NCBI RefSeq assembly: GCF_029892425.1
Contig: NZ_JARXWB010000031.1
Span: 31,466-95,465, forward strand
Reading direction: 5' to 3'
DNA: 64,000 nt
Source: Bradyrhizobium sp. BR13661
Lineage (GTDB): Bacteria > Pseudomonadota > Alphaproteobacteria > Rhizobiales > Xanthobacteraceae
Below, in pieces: positions 17,668 to 26,221 of this stretch (positions are counted from its first letter, which is position 1; every line of letters begins with the position of its first letter). The notes beneath the pieces were generated by a model. That model did no database searches, was not told where the DNA came from, and saw nothing but the letters and a program-made list of their open reading frames with translations. The position numbers and the translations under genes were made by a program.

Positions 17668-18513
17668 CTATCGCAGCCTAACCACCGGCGCCGCCTCAGG
17701 CGCCGCGTCCTGCGCATCGGCCTGGCTATCGTCGATATCGGCTCCCTTCGGCATCGCGGCCATCACCTCGATGCCCTTGCTGTGGCAGATCGTAGCGAGG
17801 CGCTCGGGCAGTTCCTGATCAGTGACGAAGGTCTGGATCTGGCTGATATGGGCGATGCGGACCGGCGCGCTGCGGCGAAGCTTTGTGGAATCGGCGACCA
17901 GCATGACACTGCGGGCATTGGCGATGATGGCCTGCGCCACCTGCACCTCGCGATAATCGAAGTCGAGCAGCGCGCCCTCCTCGTCGATCGCGGAGGCGCC
18001 GATGATGGCGTAGTCCACCTTGAACTGGCCGATCAGCTGCGTCGCGGTCGAGCCGACCACCGCACCGTCGGCGCGCCGCACCGTGCCGCCAGCCACCACG
18101 ACCTCGATGCGGGGATGGCGGTAGAGCAGCATGGCGACGTTGAGATTGTTGGTGATGACCAGCAGATCCTCGTGCGAGGTCAGCGCGCTCGCCACCTCCT
18201 CCGTCGTGGTGCCGATGTTGATGAACAGCGAGCAGCCGTTCGGGATCAACGAGGCAGCAGCAGCGCCAATGGCCTTCTTCTCGTCGGCCGCCACGAAGCG
18301 GCGCGCCTCGTAGGCGAGATTTTCCACGCCGGAGGCGATGATCGCGCCACCATGGATGCGGGTCAGCGAGCGGCGCTCGCAGAGATCGTTGAGATCCTTG
18401 CGGATCGTCTGCGCCGAGACTTCGAACCGGCGCGCCAGCTCCTCGACCATGACGCGGCCGGAGGCTCGGGCGATGTTGAGGATTTCAGCCTGGCGATGGG
18501 TCAATCCGGTCAC
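17668..18513 (-). CDS. glpR: DeoR-family repressor of the glycerol operon
   Basis: The 281-residue regulator has a winged HTH at residues 5-60 (HRQAEILNIAR...VSAQTIRKDLNDL) and a DeoRC sugar-phosphate sensor domain at about 75-235, including the NIGTTTEEVA phosphate loop and the ITNNLNVA motif. It should respond to glycerol-3-phosphate. The C-terminal 30 residues are an acidic/alanine tail. The position upstream of glpD, separated only by the toxin-antitoxin pair, supports control of glpDSTPQUV. Confidence 0.88.
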   Translation of the reverse strand: MTGLTHRQAEILNIARASGRVMVEELARRFEVSAQTIRKDLNDLCERRSLTRIHGGAIIASGVENLAYEARRFVAADEKKAIGAAAASLIPNGCSLFINIGTTTEEVASALTSHEDLLVITNNLNVAMLLYRHPRIEVVVAGGTVRRADGAVVGSTATQLIGQFKVDYAIIGASAIDEEGALLDFDYREVQVAQAIIANARSVMLVADSTKLRRSAPVRIAHISQIQTFVTDQELPERLATICHSKGIEVMAAMPKGADIDDSQADAQDAAPEAAPVVRLR

Positions 18514-18602
18514 GGCAATGGCCTCAAATCAGAATGATGCATGGTGCGGCTTCTCGGGCGCGCGGTCAATGCGCACGCCGATCACGGTTAATGGATGGGC
18601 CG

Positions 18603-19277
18603 TCACCACGCCATAGCGCGCGCAAGCCGCGCCAGCAGCGCGGGATCGTCGAAGGCGCTCGCCGAGGCGACCGCACCCGCGCCGACAAGGTCAGCATCGC
18701 TGAGGCTGGTCCGGATGCCGATGGTCGGAATCCCCGCGGCAGTGGCCGACTGCACGCCGGAACGGGAATCCTCGAACGCGATCGAGGCGGCCGCGCTGGC
18801 CCCGACGAAGCGCAGCCCCTCCTGATAAGGAAGCGGATGTGGCTTGCCGTGCGGCAGCTCATCGCCGATCACGAGCGTCTTGAAGCGATGCGTGATGCCG
18901 AGACCGGACAGCAGCAACTCGGCATTGAGACGCGGCGCATTGGTGACGGCGACCATGGGAACGCCGACGGCATCCGCGCGGTCGAGCAGTGCCATCAGGC
19001 CCGGCAGCGGTTCGATCTGCCCCGCAACCAACGTCCGGAACACCTCTTCCTTTTCACCGAGAATTTCGGCGCGCCGCTCCAGCGTCTCGCCGGGCAGAAA
19101 GCGCTCGCCGATCGAGACGTTGGCGAAGCCCTGCAACTCTTTCGAGAAGCGTGCGTGGTCGAAGACATGGCCGTGAGGACCAAACACCTGGTTGAATGCC
19201 TTGAGGTGCAGCGGGTCGGTGTTGGCAAGCGTGCCATCGATATCGAACAGCAGCGACTTGCCGAGAGCTTCGATCAT
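18603..19277 (-). CDS. HAD-superfamily phosphatase (GPP/phosphoglycolate-phosphatase-like)
   Basis: The 224-residue HAD hydrolase has motif I DIDGTL (residues 12-17, nucleophile Asp12), motif II VTNAP (about 119), motif III Lys in GKPHP (about 151) and motif IV FEDSRSG (about 171). The helical cap between motifs I and II is of C1 type, as in glycerol-3-phosphate and sugar-phosphate phosphatases. The ATG at 19277 is chosen because the upstream alternative is a TTG. It lies 89 bp upstream of glpR on the same strand, so a role in glycerol phosphate balance is possible but not proven. Confidence 0.8.
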   Translation of the reverse strand: MIEALGKSLLFDIDGTLANTDPLHLKAFNQVFGPHGHVFDHARFSKELQGFANVSIGERFLPGETLERRAEILGEKEEVFRTLVAGQIEPLPGLMALLDRADAVGVPMVAVTNAPRLNAELLLSGLGITHRFKTLVIGDELPHGKPHPLPYQEGLRFVGASAAASIAFEDSRSGVQSATAAGIPTIGIRTSLSDADLVGAGAVASASAFDDPALLARLARAMAW

Positions 19278-19431
19278 GTCCGTACTTTCCCAAATGCGCA
19301 ATGCATCGATGCGGAAGACGTATCAATGCAGCCGCCATCGCGCAATGACGCACGTGCATGACGGCCACGCGACACTCGACAAAGCCGCCCATGGCTGCAA
19401 CACTCGACGCAAGACCAAAAAGGAGGAAACG

Positions 19432-19884
19432 ATGACCATCAACCGACGCGATCTGGCTCTCTCAACTCTCGCCATGTCCGCACTTGCTCTCGCAGCACCG
19501 GCGCTTGCGTCATCCGCGGACGAAGAAGCCGTGGCGAAGCAGGTCGAGGCCTTCCGCCTCGCACAGATCGCGGCCGATCCCAAGGCGCTGGGCGCGCTGT
19601 GCTGGGACGATCTCAGCTATAGCCATTCCAGCGGCAAGGTCGAAGACAAGGCCACTTTCATCGCCAATGCCACCGACGGCAAATCAAAGTTTCTCTCGAT
19701 CGAATACAAGGATACGACCATCAAGGTCGTCGGCCCCACCGCGATCGTGCGCTTCCATTGGATCGCGGAACAGGAGATGGCGGCCGATGGGAAAAAAGTG
19801 CCGACCAACCTTCACATTCTGATGAATTGGCAGAAGCAGGGCGATCAGTGGAAGCTCTTGTCGCGCGCCGCGACGAAGCTGTGA
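19432..19884 (+). CDS. Exported NTF2-like (DUF4440) protein, copy 1
   Basis: The 150-residue protein has a signal peptide (MTINRRDLALS then a hydrophobic run to ALASS near residue 28), with an arginine pair that could be a weak Tat signal. The rest is a cone-shaped NTF2-like domain (EAFRLAQIAADPKALGALC...DDLSYSH...). AAGGAGG precedes the ATG. The gene at 19942 is a close tandem duplicate without the signal. DUF4440 domains bind small ligands or act as isomerases; the role here is unknown. Confidence 0.8.
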   Translation: MTINRRDLALSTLAMSALALAAPALASSADEEAVAKQVEAFRLAQIAADPKALGALCWDDLSYSHSSGKVEDKATFIANATDGKSKFLSIEYKDTTIKVVGPTAIVRFHWIAEQEMAADGKKVPTNLHILMNWQKQGDQWKLLSRAATKL

Positions 19885-19941
19885 TCGACAGTGTCATTCC
19901 GGGACGCGCGCAGCGCTCCCTACAAGATCGAGAAGGAGGAA

Positions 19942-20337
19942 ATGATGGCGATTAATCGCGATCAGGCTGCCGCGACGGACCATGAGGCGGTGGCAAGAAA
20001 TGTCGAGGCATTTCGCCTTGCCCAGATCGCGGCCGATCCGAAGGCGCTCGGCGCTCTGTGCTCCGACGATCTGAGCTACAGCCATTCCAACGGCTTCCTC
20101 GAGGACAAGGCCGCCTTCGTCGCCAACGCAACCGACGGAAAAACGAAATTTCTGTCGATTACGTACAAGGATCCGACCATCAAGATCGTCGGGCCCGCCG
20201 CGATCGTGCGCTTTCACTGGATGGCCGAGATGATGACCGACGGAAAGAAGGTGGAAAACAGCCTTCACATCCTGATGAACTGGCTAAAGCAGGGCAACGA
20301 GTGGAAGCTGCTGTCGCGCTCCGCGACGAAACTGTGA
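19942..20337 (+). CDS. Cytoplasmic NTF2-like (DUF4440) protein, copy 2
   Basis: The 131-residue protein is about 80% identical by eye to the mature part of the upstream copy, sharing EAFRLAQIAADPKALGALC and the end LLSRSATKL. Instead of a signal peptide it has MMAINRDQAAATDHEAVARN, so it should stay in the cytoplasm. AAGGAGG precedes the first of two adjacent ATGs. The sequence after both stop codons is also shared (TGATCG-CAGTGTCATTCCGGGA), showing that the duplicated unit included the 3' flank. Confidence 0.8.
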   Translation: MMAINRDQAAATDHEAVARNVEAFRLAQIAADPKALGALCSDDLSYSHSNGFLEDKAAFVANATDGKTKFLSITYKDPTIKIVGPAAIVRFHWMAEMMTDGKKVENSLHILMNWLKQGNEWKLLSRSATKL

Positions 20338-20345
20338 TCGTCAGT

Positions 20346-20446
20346 GTCATTCCGGGACGCGCACAGCGCGGGCCCGGAATCCATTGATCGGCAATTTCTG
20401 CAGCGAGACAGATTCCGGGTTCGAGCTTTGCGCGCCCCAGAATGAC
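20346..20446. repeat. GTCATTCC...GAATGAC palindromic intergenic repeat
   Basis: Outer arms GTCATTCCGGG... and ...CCCCAGAATGAC, with inner arms GGGCCCGGAATCC and GATTCCGGGTTC, make a long imperfect hairpin. A truncated copy of the left arm lies after the first NTF2 gene (19889-19912). Related elements are at 25478 and 45895. Confidence 0.7.
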
Positions 20447-20456
20447 GAGTTGGTTA

Positions 20457-20648
20457 TTACGCCGCCTCCCTCACATCACCATTGACCAGCTTGCGCGCGG
20501 CGCGCTCGGCTTCGCGGGCATTGCGGAAGAGCTGGCCTTCGAGGCGATTGAATTGGTGGGACGAGGCGAAGAAGCAATAGCCTCCCTGGCCGCGAACGAC
20601 GATGCCCGCGGTCTCTGAGTTCACTTCGATGATGTAGCTGTCCGGCAT
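20457..20648 (-). CDS. Small conserved hypothetical protein
   Basis: The 63-residue product starts MPDSYIIEVNSETAGIVVRG. It alternates beta-rich (SYIIEV, AGIVVRG, YCFFAS) and helical (REAERAARKLVNG) parts, a composition typical of small soluble rhizobial proteins. No domain is recognised. It stands alone between a repeat and a 222-bp gap without genes. Confidence 0.5.
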   Translation of the reverse strand: MPDSYIIEVNSETAGIVVRGQGGYCFFASSHQFNRLEGQLFRNAREAERAARKLVNGDVREAA

Positions 20649-20870
20649 GGCCCGTGGATTCCTCAGTGCGGGCGAATAACGGCATGTTTGCCCAAAGGTT
20701 CCCAGGGCAAATCAGCCGGTTTCCACCCCGAATCGACACGCAACTGAGTACGCCGAGACCTCATCCGTTTTATGACCCGTTCTTGGCAAAGAAGCGACGC
20801 GTGGACTCACCAGTGCCGCGTTTCGCGATGCCGCAAGTTTTCGCGAGATGAGGCGGAAAGCCGCGCGCGG

Positions 20871-21281
20871 TTAGGTCGCGATCGGCGGATCGTTGCGCTG
20901 GATCGCTTGCGGATGACCGTTATCGTCGATCGAGACGTAAGTGAAATTGCCGTCGGTCACGAGGATCGGCTGCTGCTCGCGCCGCCGCAGTGCCCAGGCT
21001 TCGAGATGCACGGTCATCGAGGTGCGGCCGACACGCACGAGATTGGCGTAGACCGAGACGAGATCGCCGACATAGACGGCCTTGCGAAAGTTCATCGCCT
21101 CGATCGCGACCGTGACGGTGCGCGACTTCGCGACCTTCGAGGCGAACACGCCGCCGCCGACGTCCATCTGGCTGAGCAGCCAGCCACCAAAAATGTCGCC
21201 ATTGGCATTGGTGTCGGCAGGCATCGCCAGCGTGCGAATGCAGAGATCGCCGCTCGGCTCGGTCATCCCCTGGTCGCTCAT
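20871..21281 (-). CDS. Acyl-CoA thioesterase, hotdog fold (YciA-like)
   Basis: The 136-residue thioesterase starts MSDQGMTEPSG; a longer frame exists but a GAGAGG site lies just upstream of this ATG. The motif NANGDIFGGWLLSQMD (about residues 22-37) contains the catalytic Asn/Asp region of YciA-type enzymes. The rest is the hotdog pattern (VTVAIEAMNFRKAVYVGDLVSV). It hydrolyses acyl-CoA to free acid and CoA. It begins 7 bp after the FadB-like gene stop and likely belongs to the same operon. Confidence 0.9.
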   Translation of the reverse strand: MSDQGMTEPSGDLCIRTLAMPADTNANGDIFGGWLLSQMDVGGGVFASKVAKSRTVTVAIEAMNFRKAVYVGDLVSVYANLVRVGRTSMTVHLEAWALRRREQQPILVTDGNFTYVSIDDNGHPQAIQRNDPPIAT

Positions 21282-21288
21282 GCGCCTC

Positions 21289-23385
21289 TCACTTGAAATT
21301 GTCCCAGCCCGGATCGGGCGCGAAGCGCCCACCGAATCGTTCCGCCAGCGCCCGCATGGTGGATACGACATTCTCCACGCCGCGCGCACGTGCATAGTTC
21401 AGCGGACCGCCGCGGAACGGCGCAAAGCCGGTGCCGAAGATCATGGCACCGTCGACCGTACCGGGATCGTCGACGATTCCTTCGCGAAGTGCCGCGACGC
21501 AGACATTGGACATCGGCAGCACCAGGCGGTCGATCATCTGGTCGGTAACGCGCGGACCGGTCTCGGGCAGCGACGCCTTCTCCGCCTTGCCATCCTTCCA
21601 GGTATAAAAGCCCTTGCCGGTCTTGCGGCCGAGTTCGCCCTTGGCGACCTTCTCGCGCAACCAAGCCGGCGTCGGCGGCAGCAGGTCGCCGAATTTGGCG
21701 CGCAGCATGTCGCCGACATCGAGACAGATATCGAGCCCGACCTGGTCGGCGAGCTCGATCGGTCCCATCGGCATGCCGAACTGTTCGGCGGCTGCGTCGA
21801 TCAGGCGCTGGTCGGTCTTCTCGTCCAGCATCACCATCGCTTCCAGCATGTAGGGTGTCAGCGCGCGGTTGACGAGGAAGCCGGGCGAGCTTTTCACTGA
21901 GAGCGGCAGGCGATCGATCGCGCCGACGAAGGCGAGCGCCTCCTTCAGCACTTGCCCATCGTTGGCGTCATGGCTGATAACCTCGACCAGTTGCAGCCGC
22001 GACACCGGATTGAAGAAGTGCAGGCCGACCAGCCGCTCCGGTCGCGCCAGCGTGGTGCGCAGATCCTGAAGCGGAATGCTGGACGTGTTGGTCGCAAGGA
22101 TCGCGCCAGGCTTCATCCTGGGCTCGAGGCCGGCATAGACCTTCTGCTTGAGCTCGAGCTTCTCCGGCACCGCCTCGATGATGAGATCGGCGCTACGGAC
22201 ACCTTCGCCATCCATATCCGGAATCAGCCGGTCCAGCGCGTCGCGCACCTCGGTCGGCTTGCGGATGATCTTGCCGTAGAGCTCGGCCGCGCGCTTCACC
22301 GCGCCGGCGATCGGCTCGGCCTTCATGTCGGCGAGCGAAACGCGAAAGCCCTGCCCGGCTACCCAAGCCGCAATGTCGCCGCCCATGGCGCCGGCGCCGA
22401 TGACGTGGACGTGCTTGACCATGTTGCCGGGGCCGGCCGCCTTCTTCATCTGCTCGCGCAGGAAGAACACGCGGATCAGATTCTGCGCGGTCAGCGTCAC
22501 CATCAATTTGGCGAAGGACGCCTGCTCAGCCTTCAGCATCGCGGCCTTGCTGCCGCCATGTGTTTCCCAGAGATCGATCAGCGCGTAAGGCGCGGGATAA
22601 TGCTCCCGCGGCGCGGCCTTCATCGCCTCGCTGCGCATGCGCTTGGCGAGCAAACCACGTATGGGGCCGAGATTGGCCGCGCGGGTGAGCAGGCCGGGCT
22701 TGGCCCGCTTGAGGCGGCCGAACAGAACGTCCTTCACGGCATTACGGACATGGCGCTCCTGCGTTACGCTGTCGACGAGCCCGAGCGCCTTGGCGCGGCG
22801 GGCATCAATGGTGCGGCCGGTCAGCATCATTGCCATCGACTGGGTCGGATTGACCAGCGCGGTGAAGCGCGCCGTGCCACCGAGACCGGGGTGCAGGCCC
22901 AACATCACCTCCGGGAAGCCGAAGCGCGCGTCATCGATGGCGACGCGCGACTGGCAGGCCAGCGCGACCTCAAGCCCGCCGCCGAGGCAGAAGCCGTGGA
23001 TGACCGCGACGGTCGGCAGCTTCAACGCTTCCAGATGATCGACCACCGCATGCGCGGCGCGGATGCGCGTTTCGACCATCTCCGGATCAGTAGCGCCACG
23101 AAACTCGCTGACGTCGGCGCCGGCGATAAAGCCGGACGGTTTTGCCGAGCGGATGACGAGGCCTGCGGGGCGCTCCGTCTCGATGGCGGCGAGCGCGGCA
23201 TCGAACTCCTCCATCACGTCCGAGGACAGCGTGTTGGCGCTGGAATCGGCACGGTCGAACAGCAGCCAGGCGATGCCGTCGGCATCGCGCGTCAGCTTGA
23301 GATGCTTGTAGGGATTATCGGCAGCCGGTTGCGGCCCGAGCGCCAGCACGCGGTCACCGAGCGCGGTCATGATCCTGGAATCCAT
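21289..23385 (-). CDS. FadB-like multifunctional enoyl-CoA hydratase/3-hydroxyacyl-CoA dehydrogenase
   Basis: The 698-residue fatty acid oxidation enzyme has an N-terminal crotonase domain (about 20-210) with oxyanion-hole motifs SGFIAGADVSEF and GFCLGGGLEVALA. The NAD-binding 3-hydroxyacyl-CoA dehydrogenase domain begins at VIGAGAMGGDIA (about 320), with HFFNPV near 455 and two C-terminal helical domains. It hydrates enoyl-CoA and oxidises the 3-hydroxyacyl-CoA. Its start is two bases after the thiolase stop, so the two are translationally coupled. Confidence 0.93.
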   Translation of the reverse strand: MDSRIMTALGDRVLALGPQPAADNPYKHLKLTRDADGIAWLLFDRADSSANTLSSDVMEEFDAALAAIETERPAGLVIRSAKPSGFIAGADVSEFRGATDPEMVETRIRAAHAVVDHLEALKLPTVAVIHGFCLGGGLEVALACQSRVAIDDARFGFPEVMLGLHPGLGGTARFTALVNPTQSMAMMLTGRTIDARRAKALGLVDSVTQERHVRNAVKDVLFGRLKRAKPGLLTRAANLGPIRGLLAKRMRSEAMKAAPREHYPAPYALIDLWETHGGSKAAMLKAEQASFAKLMVTLTAQNLIRVFFLREQMKKAAGPGNMVKHVHVIGAGAMGGDIAAWVAGQGFRVSLADMKAEPIAGAVKRAAELYGKIIRKPTEVRDALDRLIPDMDGEGVRSADLIIEAVPEKLELKQKVYAGLEPRMKPGAILATNTSSIPLQDLRTTLARPERLVGLHFFNPVSRLQLVEVISHDANDGQVLKEALAFVGAIDRLPLSVKSSPGFLVNRALTPYMLEAMVMLDEKTDQRLIDAAAEQFGMPMGPIELADQVGLDICLDVGDMLRAKFGDLLPPTPAWLREKVAKGELGRKTGKGFYTWKDGKAEKASLPETGPRVTDQMIDRLVLPMSNVCVAALREGIVDDPGTVDGAMIFGTGFAPFRGGPLNYARARGVENVVSTMRALAERFGGRFAPDPGWDNFK

Positions 23386-23387
23386 GG

Positions 23388-24671
23388 TCACACCGCCTCG
23401 ATCAGCATGGCACCACCGAGCCCGCCACCGATGCATTCGGTGGCAATGCCGCGTCGCGTCCCAAGCCGTTTCATCGCGTTGACGAGGTGAAGCACGATGC
23501 GGTTGCCTGACGTGCCGACAGGATGGCCGAGCGAGATCGCGCCGCCATCGACATTGAGTTTTGCGCGATCGATCTCGCCGGCCGCGCCATCGAGTTTGAG
23601 AATCTCGCGGCAGAATTTTTCGTCGTTCCAGGCGGCGAGGCAGCCGAGCACTTGGGTCGCAAAGGCCTCGTTCAGCTCCCAGGTCTCGACGTCCTGGAGG
23701 GTCAGGTTGTTGCGAGTCAGAAGTGGCGTTGCCGACATAACCGGCCCCAGCCCCATGATGCTGGGATCGAGCGCGGCCCAATTGCTGTCGACGATCGCGG
23801 CCTTCGGCGTCAGCTTGTGTTTTGCGACCGCCGCGTCGGACGCCAGGATCACCCAGGAGGCACCGTCGGTAATCTGCGAGGAATTGCCCGCGGTGACCTG
23901 GCCCCAGGGACGCTCGAACACCGGCTTCAGCTTTGCCAGCGTCTCGGCCGTGGAGTCCGGACGCACGCCGTCGTCATGGTCGAAGAATTTTCCGTCGCGG
24001 GAGAACGCGGTCTCGACCTCGCCTTTCAGAAATCCCCCGGCTTGCGCCTGCGCGAGGCGACGATGGCTCTCGGCGGCATAGGCATCGGACTGCGCGCGCG
24101 TAATGCCGAAGAGATGCCCGACAACCTCGGCGGTCTGGCCCATGTTCAATTCGGTGATGGGATCGGTCAGTCCGCGCTCGAGGCCGATGACCGGCTTGAG
24201 ATAGCGCGGCCGCAGCTTGAAGGCTGCCGCGAGCTTGGCCGCTACGCCCTTGGCGGTGGCAAGACCAGCAAACCAGCGCACACCGGAATTCGGCCAGACC
24301 AGCGGCGCATGACTCAGCGCTTCGGTACCGCCGGCCAAAATCATGTCGGCTTGGCCTTCGCGGATATAGCGGTAGGCGGTGTCGATCGACTGCATGCCGG
24401 AGCCGCAATTGATCTGCACCGTAAAGGCGACCATGTCCTCGCCCATGCCGAGCCGGAGCGCGGCGACGCGGGCCGGATTCATCTCGTCGGCAATCACGTT
24501 GACGCAGCCGAGAATGACCTGGTCGAAGTCGGTTTGAGCGAACGGCTGGCGCGCCAGCAGCGGCCGGCCGCACTGCACGGCGAGATCAACCGGCGTGAAC
24601 GGCCCCGGCCCGGAGCGCGCCTTCAAGAACGGCGTCCGGCTGCCGTCGACGATGAATACCGGTCGTGCCAT
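23388..24671 (-). CDS. Thiolase (acetyl-CoA C-acyltransferase, FadA/FadI-like)
   Basis: The 427-residue thiolase cleaves 3-ketoacyl-CoA with CoA to acetyl-CoA and a shortened acyl-CoA. The acylated cysteine is in QINCGSGMQSID (about residue 89). The active-site His is in the GHPVGTSGNRI block near the C-terminus, and the second Cys is in ATECIGGGLGGA. Immediate coupling to the FadB-like gene shows they form a beta-oxidation pair. Confidence 0.93.
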   Translation of the reverse strand: MARPVFIVDGSRTPFLKARSGPGPFTPVDLAVQCGRPLLARQPFAQTDFDQVILGCVNVIADEMNPARVAALRLGMGEDMVAFTVQINCGSGMQSIDTAYRYIREGQADMILAGGTEALSHAPLVWPNSGVRWFAGLATAKGVAAKLAAAFKLRPRYLKPVIGLERGLTDPITELNMGQTAEVVGHLFGITRAQSDAYAAESHRRLAQAQAGGFLKGEVETAFSRDGKFFDHDDGVRPDSTAETLAKLKPVFERPWGQVTAGNSSQITDGASWVILASDAAVAKHKLTPKAAIVDSNWAALDPSIMGLGPVMSATPLLTRNNLTLQDVETWELNEAFATQVLGCLAAWNDEKFCREILKLDGAAGEIDRAKLNVDGGAISLGHPVGTSGNRIVLHLVNAMKRLGTRRGIATECIGGGLGGAMLIEAV

Positions 24672-24831
24672 CAGCTCGCCGCCCTCTGCTCACCTCTCGG
24701 CTCACCAGCCCGAACGCAGCGACACGCAATCCGGGCGGGGCCGCAGCAAGAATAGCCCGGATTTGATCCAATTGCAGGCCAATGCTGCCCCGTTGGCGTC
24801 GCGGACATGACAGCTTGGCGAGATGCCGGGC

Positions 24832-25455
24832 CTAATCCGGCCGGACCATCTCGAACATGTTTTCCGGCTTGATCTCGAAATAGTCGCCACGGCGGCCGGC
24901 GCGCACGATCGGGCGGGCGGCGGCGGTCTGGTAGACGCCGTCCTTGATCATGGCCTTGTCGATGTGGACGGCGACGACCTCGCCGAGCGTGAGCCAGGCA
25001 TCGGCTTCCTTGCCGTTGGCGCCCTTGAGGCGGACGATATCGGAGACCTTGCACTCGAAGGCGACCGGGCTCTCGCCGACGCGCGGCACGTTGACGAGCT
25101 TGCCCGGCACTGCCGTAAGGCCGGCGATCTCGAACTCGTCCACTTCAGGGGCGACATGCGCGGCGGTCGCATTCATCTGCTTGGCGAGATCCATGGTGGC
25201 GAGATTCCAGACGAATTCGCCGGTCTGCTGGATGTTCTCGACCGAGTCCTTCCAGTTGGTCGAGGAAAAGCCGATGATCGGCGGCACGTAAGCGAACGCG
25301 TTGAAGAAGCTGTAGGGCGCGAGGTTGACGTGGCCTTTGGTGTCGCGGGAGGAGATCCAGCCGATCGGCCGCGGCGCGATGATGGCGTTGAAGGGGTCGT
25401 GCTTGAGGCCGTGGCCCTTGGAGGGTTCGTAGAAGTACAGGTCTTTGTCGGTCAC
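24832..25455 (-). CDS. Flavin reductase-like (DIM6/NTAB) FMN-binding protein
   Basis: The 207-residue protein has the split-barrel flavin reductase fold; the FMN loop is visible as IIAPRPIGWISSRD (about 25-38) followed by NLAPYSFFNAF. The GTG at 25453-25455 (product starting TDKDLYFYEP after the initiator) has GGAGAA at 7 nt and is preferred: an ATG at 25500 lies inside the palindromic repeat. Members reduce flavin or act as FMN-dependent oxidases. The partner enzyme is not evident. Confidence 0.85.
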   Translation of the reverse strand: MTDKDLYFYEPSKGHGLKHDPFNAIIAPRPIGWISSRDTKGHVNLAPYSFFNAFAYVPPIIGFSSTNWKDSVENIQQTGEFVWNLATMDLAKQMNATAAHVAPEVDEFEIAGLTAVPGKLVNVPRVGESPVAFECKVSDIVRLKGANGKEADAWLTLGEVVAVHIDKAMIKDGVYQTAAARPIVRAGRRGDYFEIKPENMFEMVRPD

Positions 25456-25477
25456 GCGCTGCTTCTCCGCTATCAGC

Positions 25478-25551
25478 CATTCCGGGGCGATGCAAAGCAT
25501 CGAACCCGGAATCTCGAGATTCCGGGTTCGCGCTACGCGCGCCCCGGAATG
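25478..25551. repeat. Nested palindromic repeat with a 30-bp perfect palindrome core
   Basis: Outer arms CATTCCGGGGCG (25478-25489) and CGCCCCGGAATG (25540-25551) enclose a perfect 30-bp palindrome at 25501-25530 (CGAACCCGGAATCTC and its complement). It separates the flavin reductase and TetR genes and resembles the elements at 20346 and 45895. Confidence 0.85.
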
Positions 25552-25588
25552 ACAGTTGTTGAGCTTATAGAAGGATTCCCCCGCCCCG

Positions 25589-26188
25589 TCAGTGGCGTGG
25601 GGACAGACCGGCGATGACGAAATCGATCATCTGGTCGATGCTCGGGCCAGGCTTGGTGGCGCACTGGGCGATCATCTGGGGGTGGAAGAAGCGCATCATG
25701 GCGGTGCAGGCGCAGAGCCCGGCCAGTTGCAGGTCCGGCGCCTCGAACTCGCCGGAGGCCACACCTTGCGCGATCATCTGGCCGACAAACCCGCCGATGC
25801 ACTCCATGTGGTTGACGCAGACGTCCCAGTCCTCCTCCATCGCGACCGCGACCATCTCGTGCAGCTTGTTATCGCCGACATAGCGCTCGGTGTTCATGCG
25901 GTGGATGGTGTTGAGCAGTTCGCGGAAGCGCTCGACCACCGGACCGGGCCTGGCCACGATCCGCTGCGCCTCGAGCTCGACCTCGCCCATCAAGCCCCGC
26001 GCCACCGACTGGTGGATCGCCTTCTTCGATTCGAAGAAGCGATAGACGTTGGCGGGGCTCATCCGGAGCTCTTTGGCGATGTCCCCGACCGTGGTCTTTT
26101 GATAGCCGATCTGGCGGAACAGCCGCTCGGCCACCTCGAGAATACGATCCCGGGTGTCGCCCTCGATATGTTCCGCAACCAGTGTCAT
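25589..26188 (-). CDS. TetR-family regulator of the RND efflux operon
   Basis: The 199-residue regulator has an N-terminal HTH (about 12-58: RDRILEVAERLFRQIGYQKTTVGDIAKEL...NVYRFFESK) and a ligand-binding helical domain ending in a MMRFFHPQMI segment. It is the last gene of the adaptor-pump-regulator cluster, 33 bp after the pump. AcrR-like autoregulation at the adaptor promoter (30739-30762) is inferred. Confidence 0.88.
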   Translation of the reverse strand: MTLVAEHIEGDTRDRILEVAERLFRQIGYQKTTVGDIAKELRMSPANVYRFFESKKAIHQSVARGLMGEVELEAQRIVARPGPVVERFRELLNTIHRMNTERYVGDNKLHEMVAVAMEEDWDVCVNHMECIGGFVGQMIAQGVASGEFEAPDLQLAGLCACTAMMRFFHPQMIAQCATKPGPSIDQMIDFVIAGLSPRH

Positions 26189-26221
26189 GTGTCAGGACTC
26201 GTTCGCCAATACTCTTCCCAT

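Noticed and set aside
22637..24755. Several long plus-strand frames over the beta-oxidation genes
   Set aside because: They are shadows; the minus strand encodes complete FadB-like and thiolase proteins with catalytic motifs.
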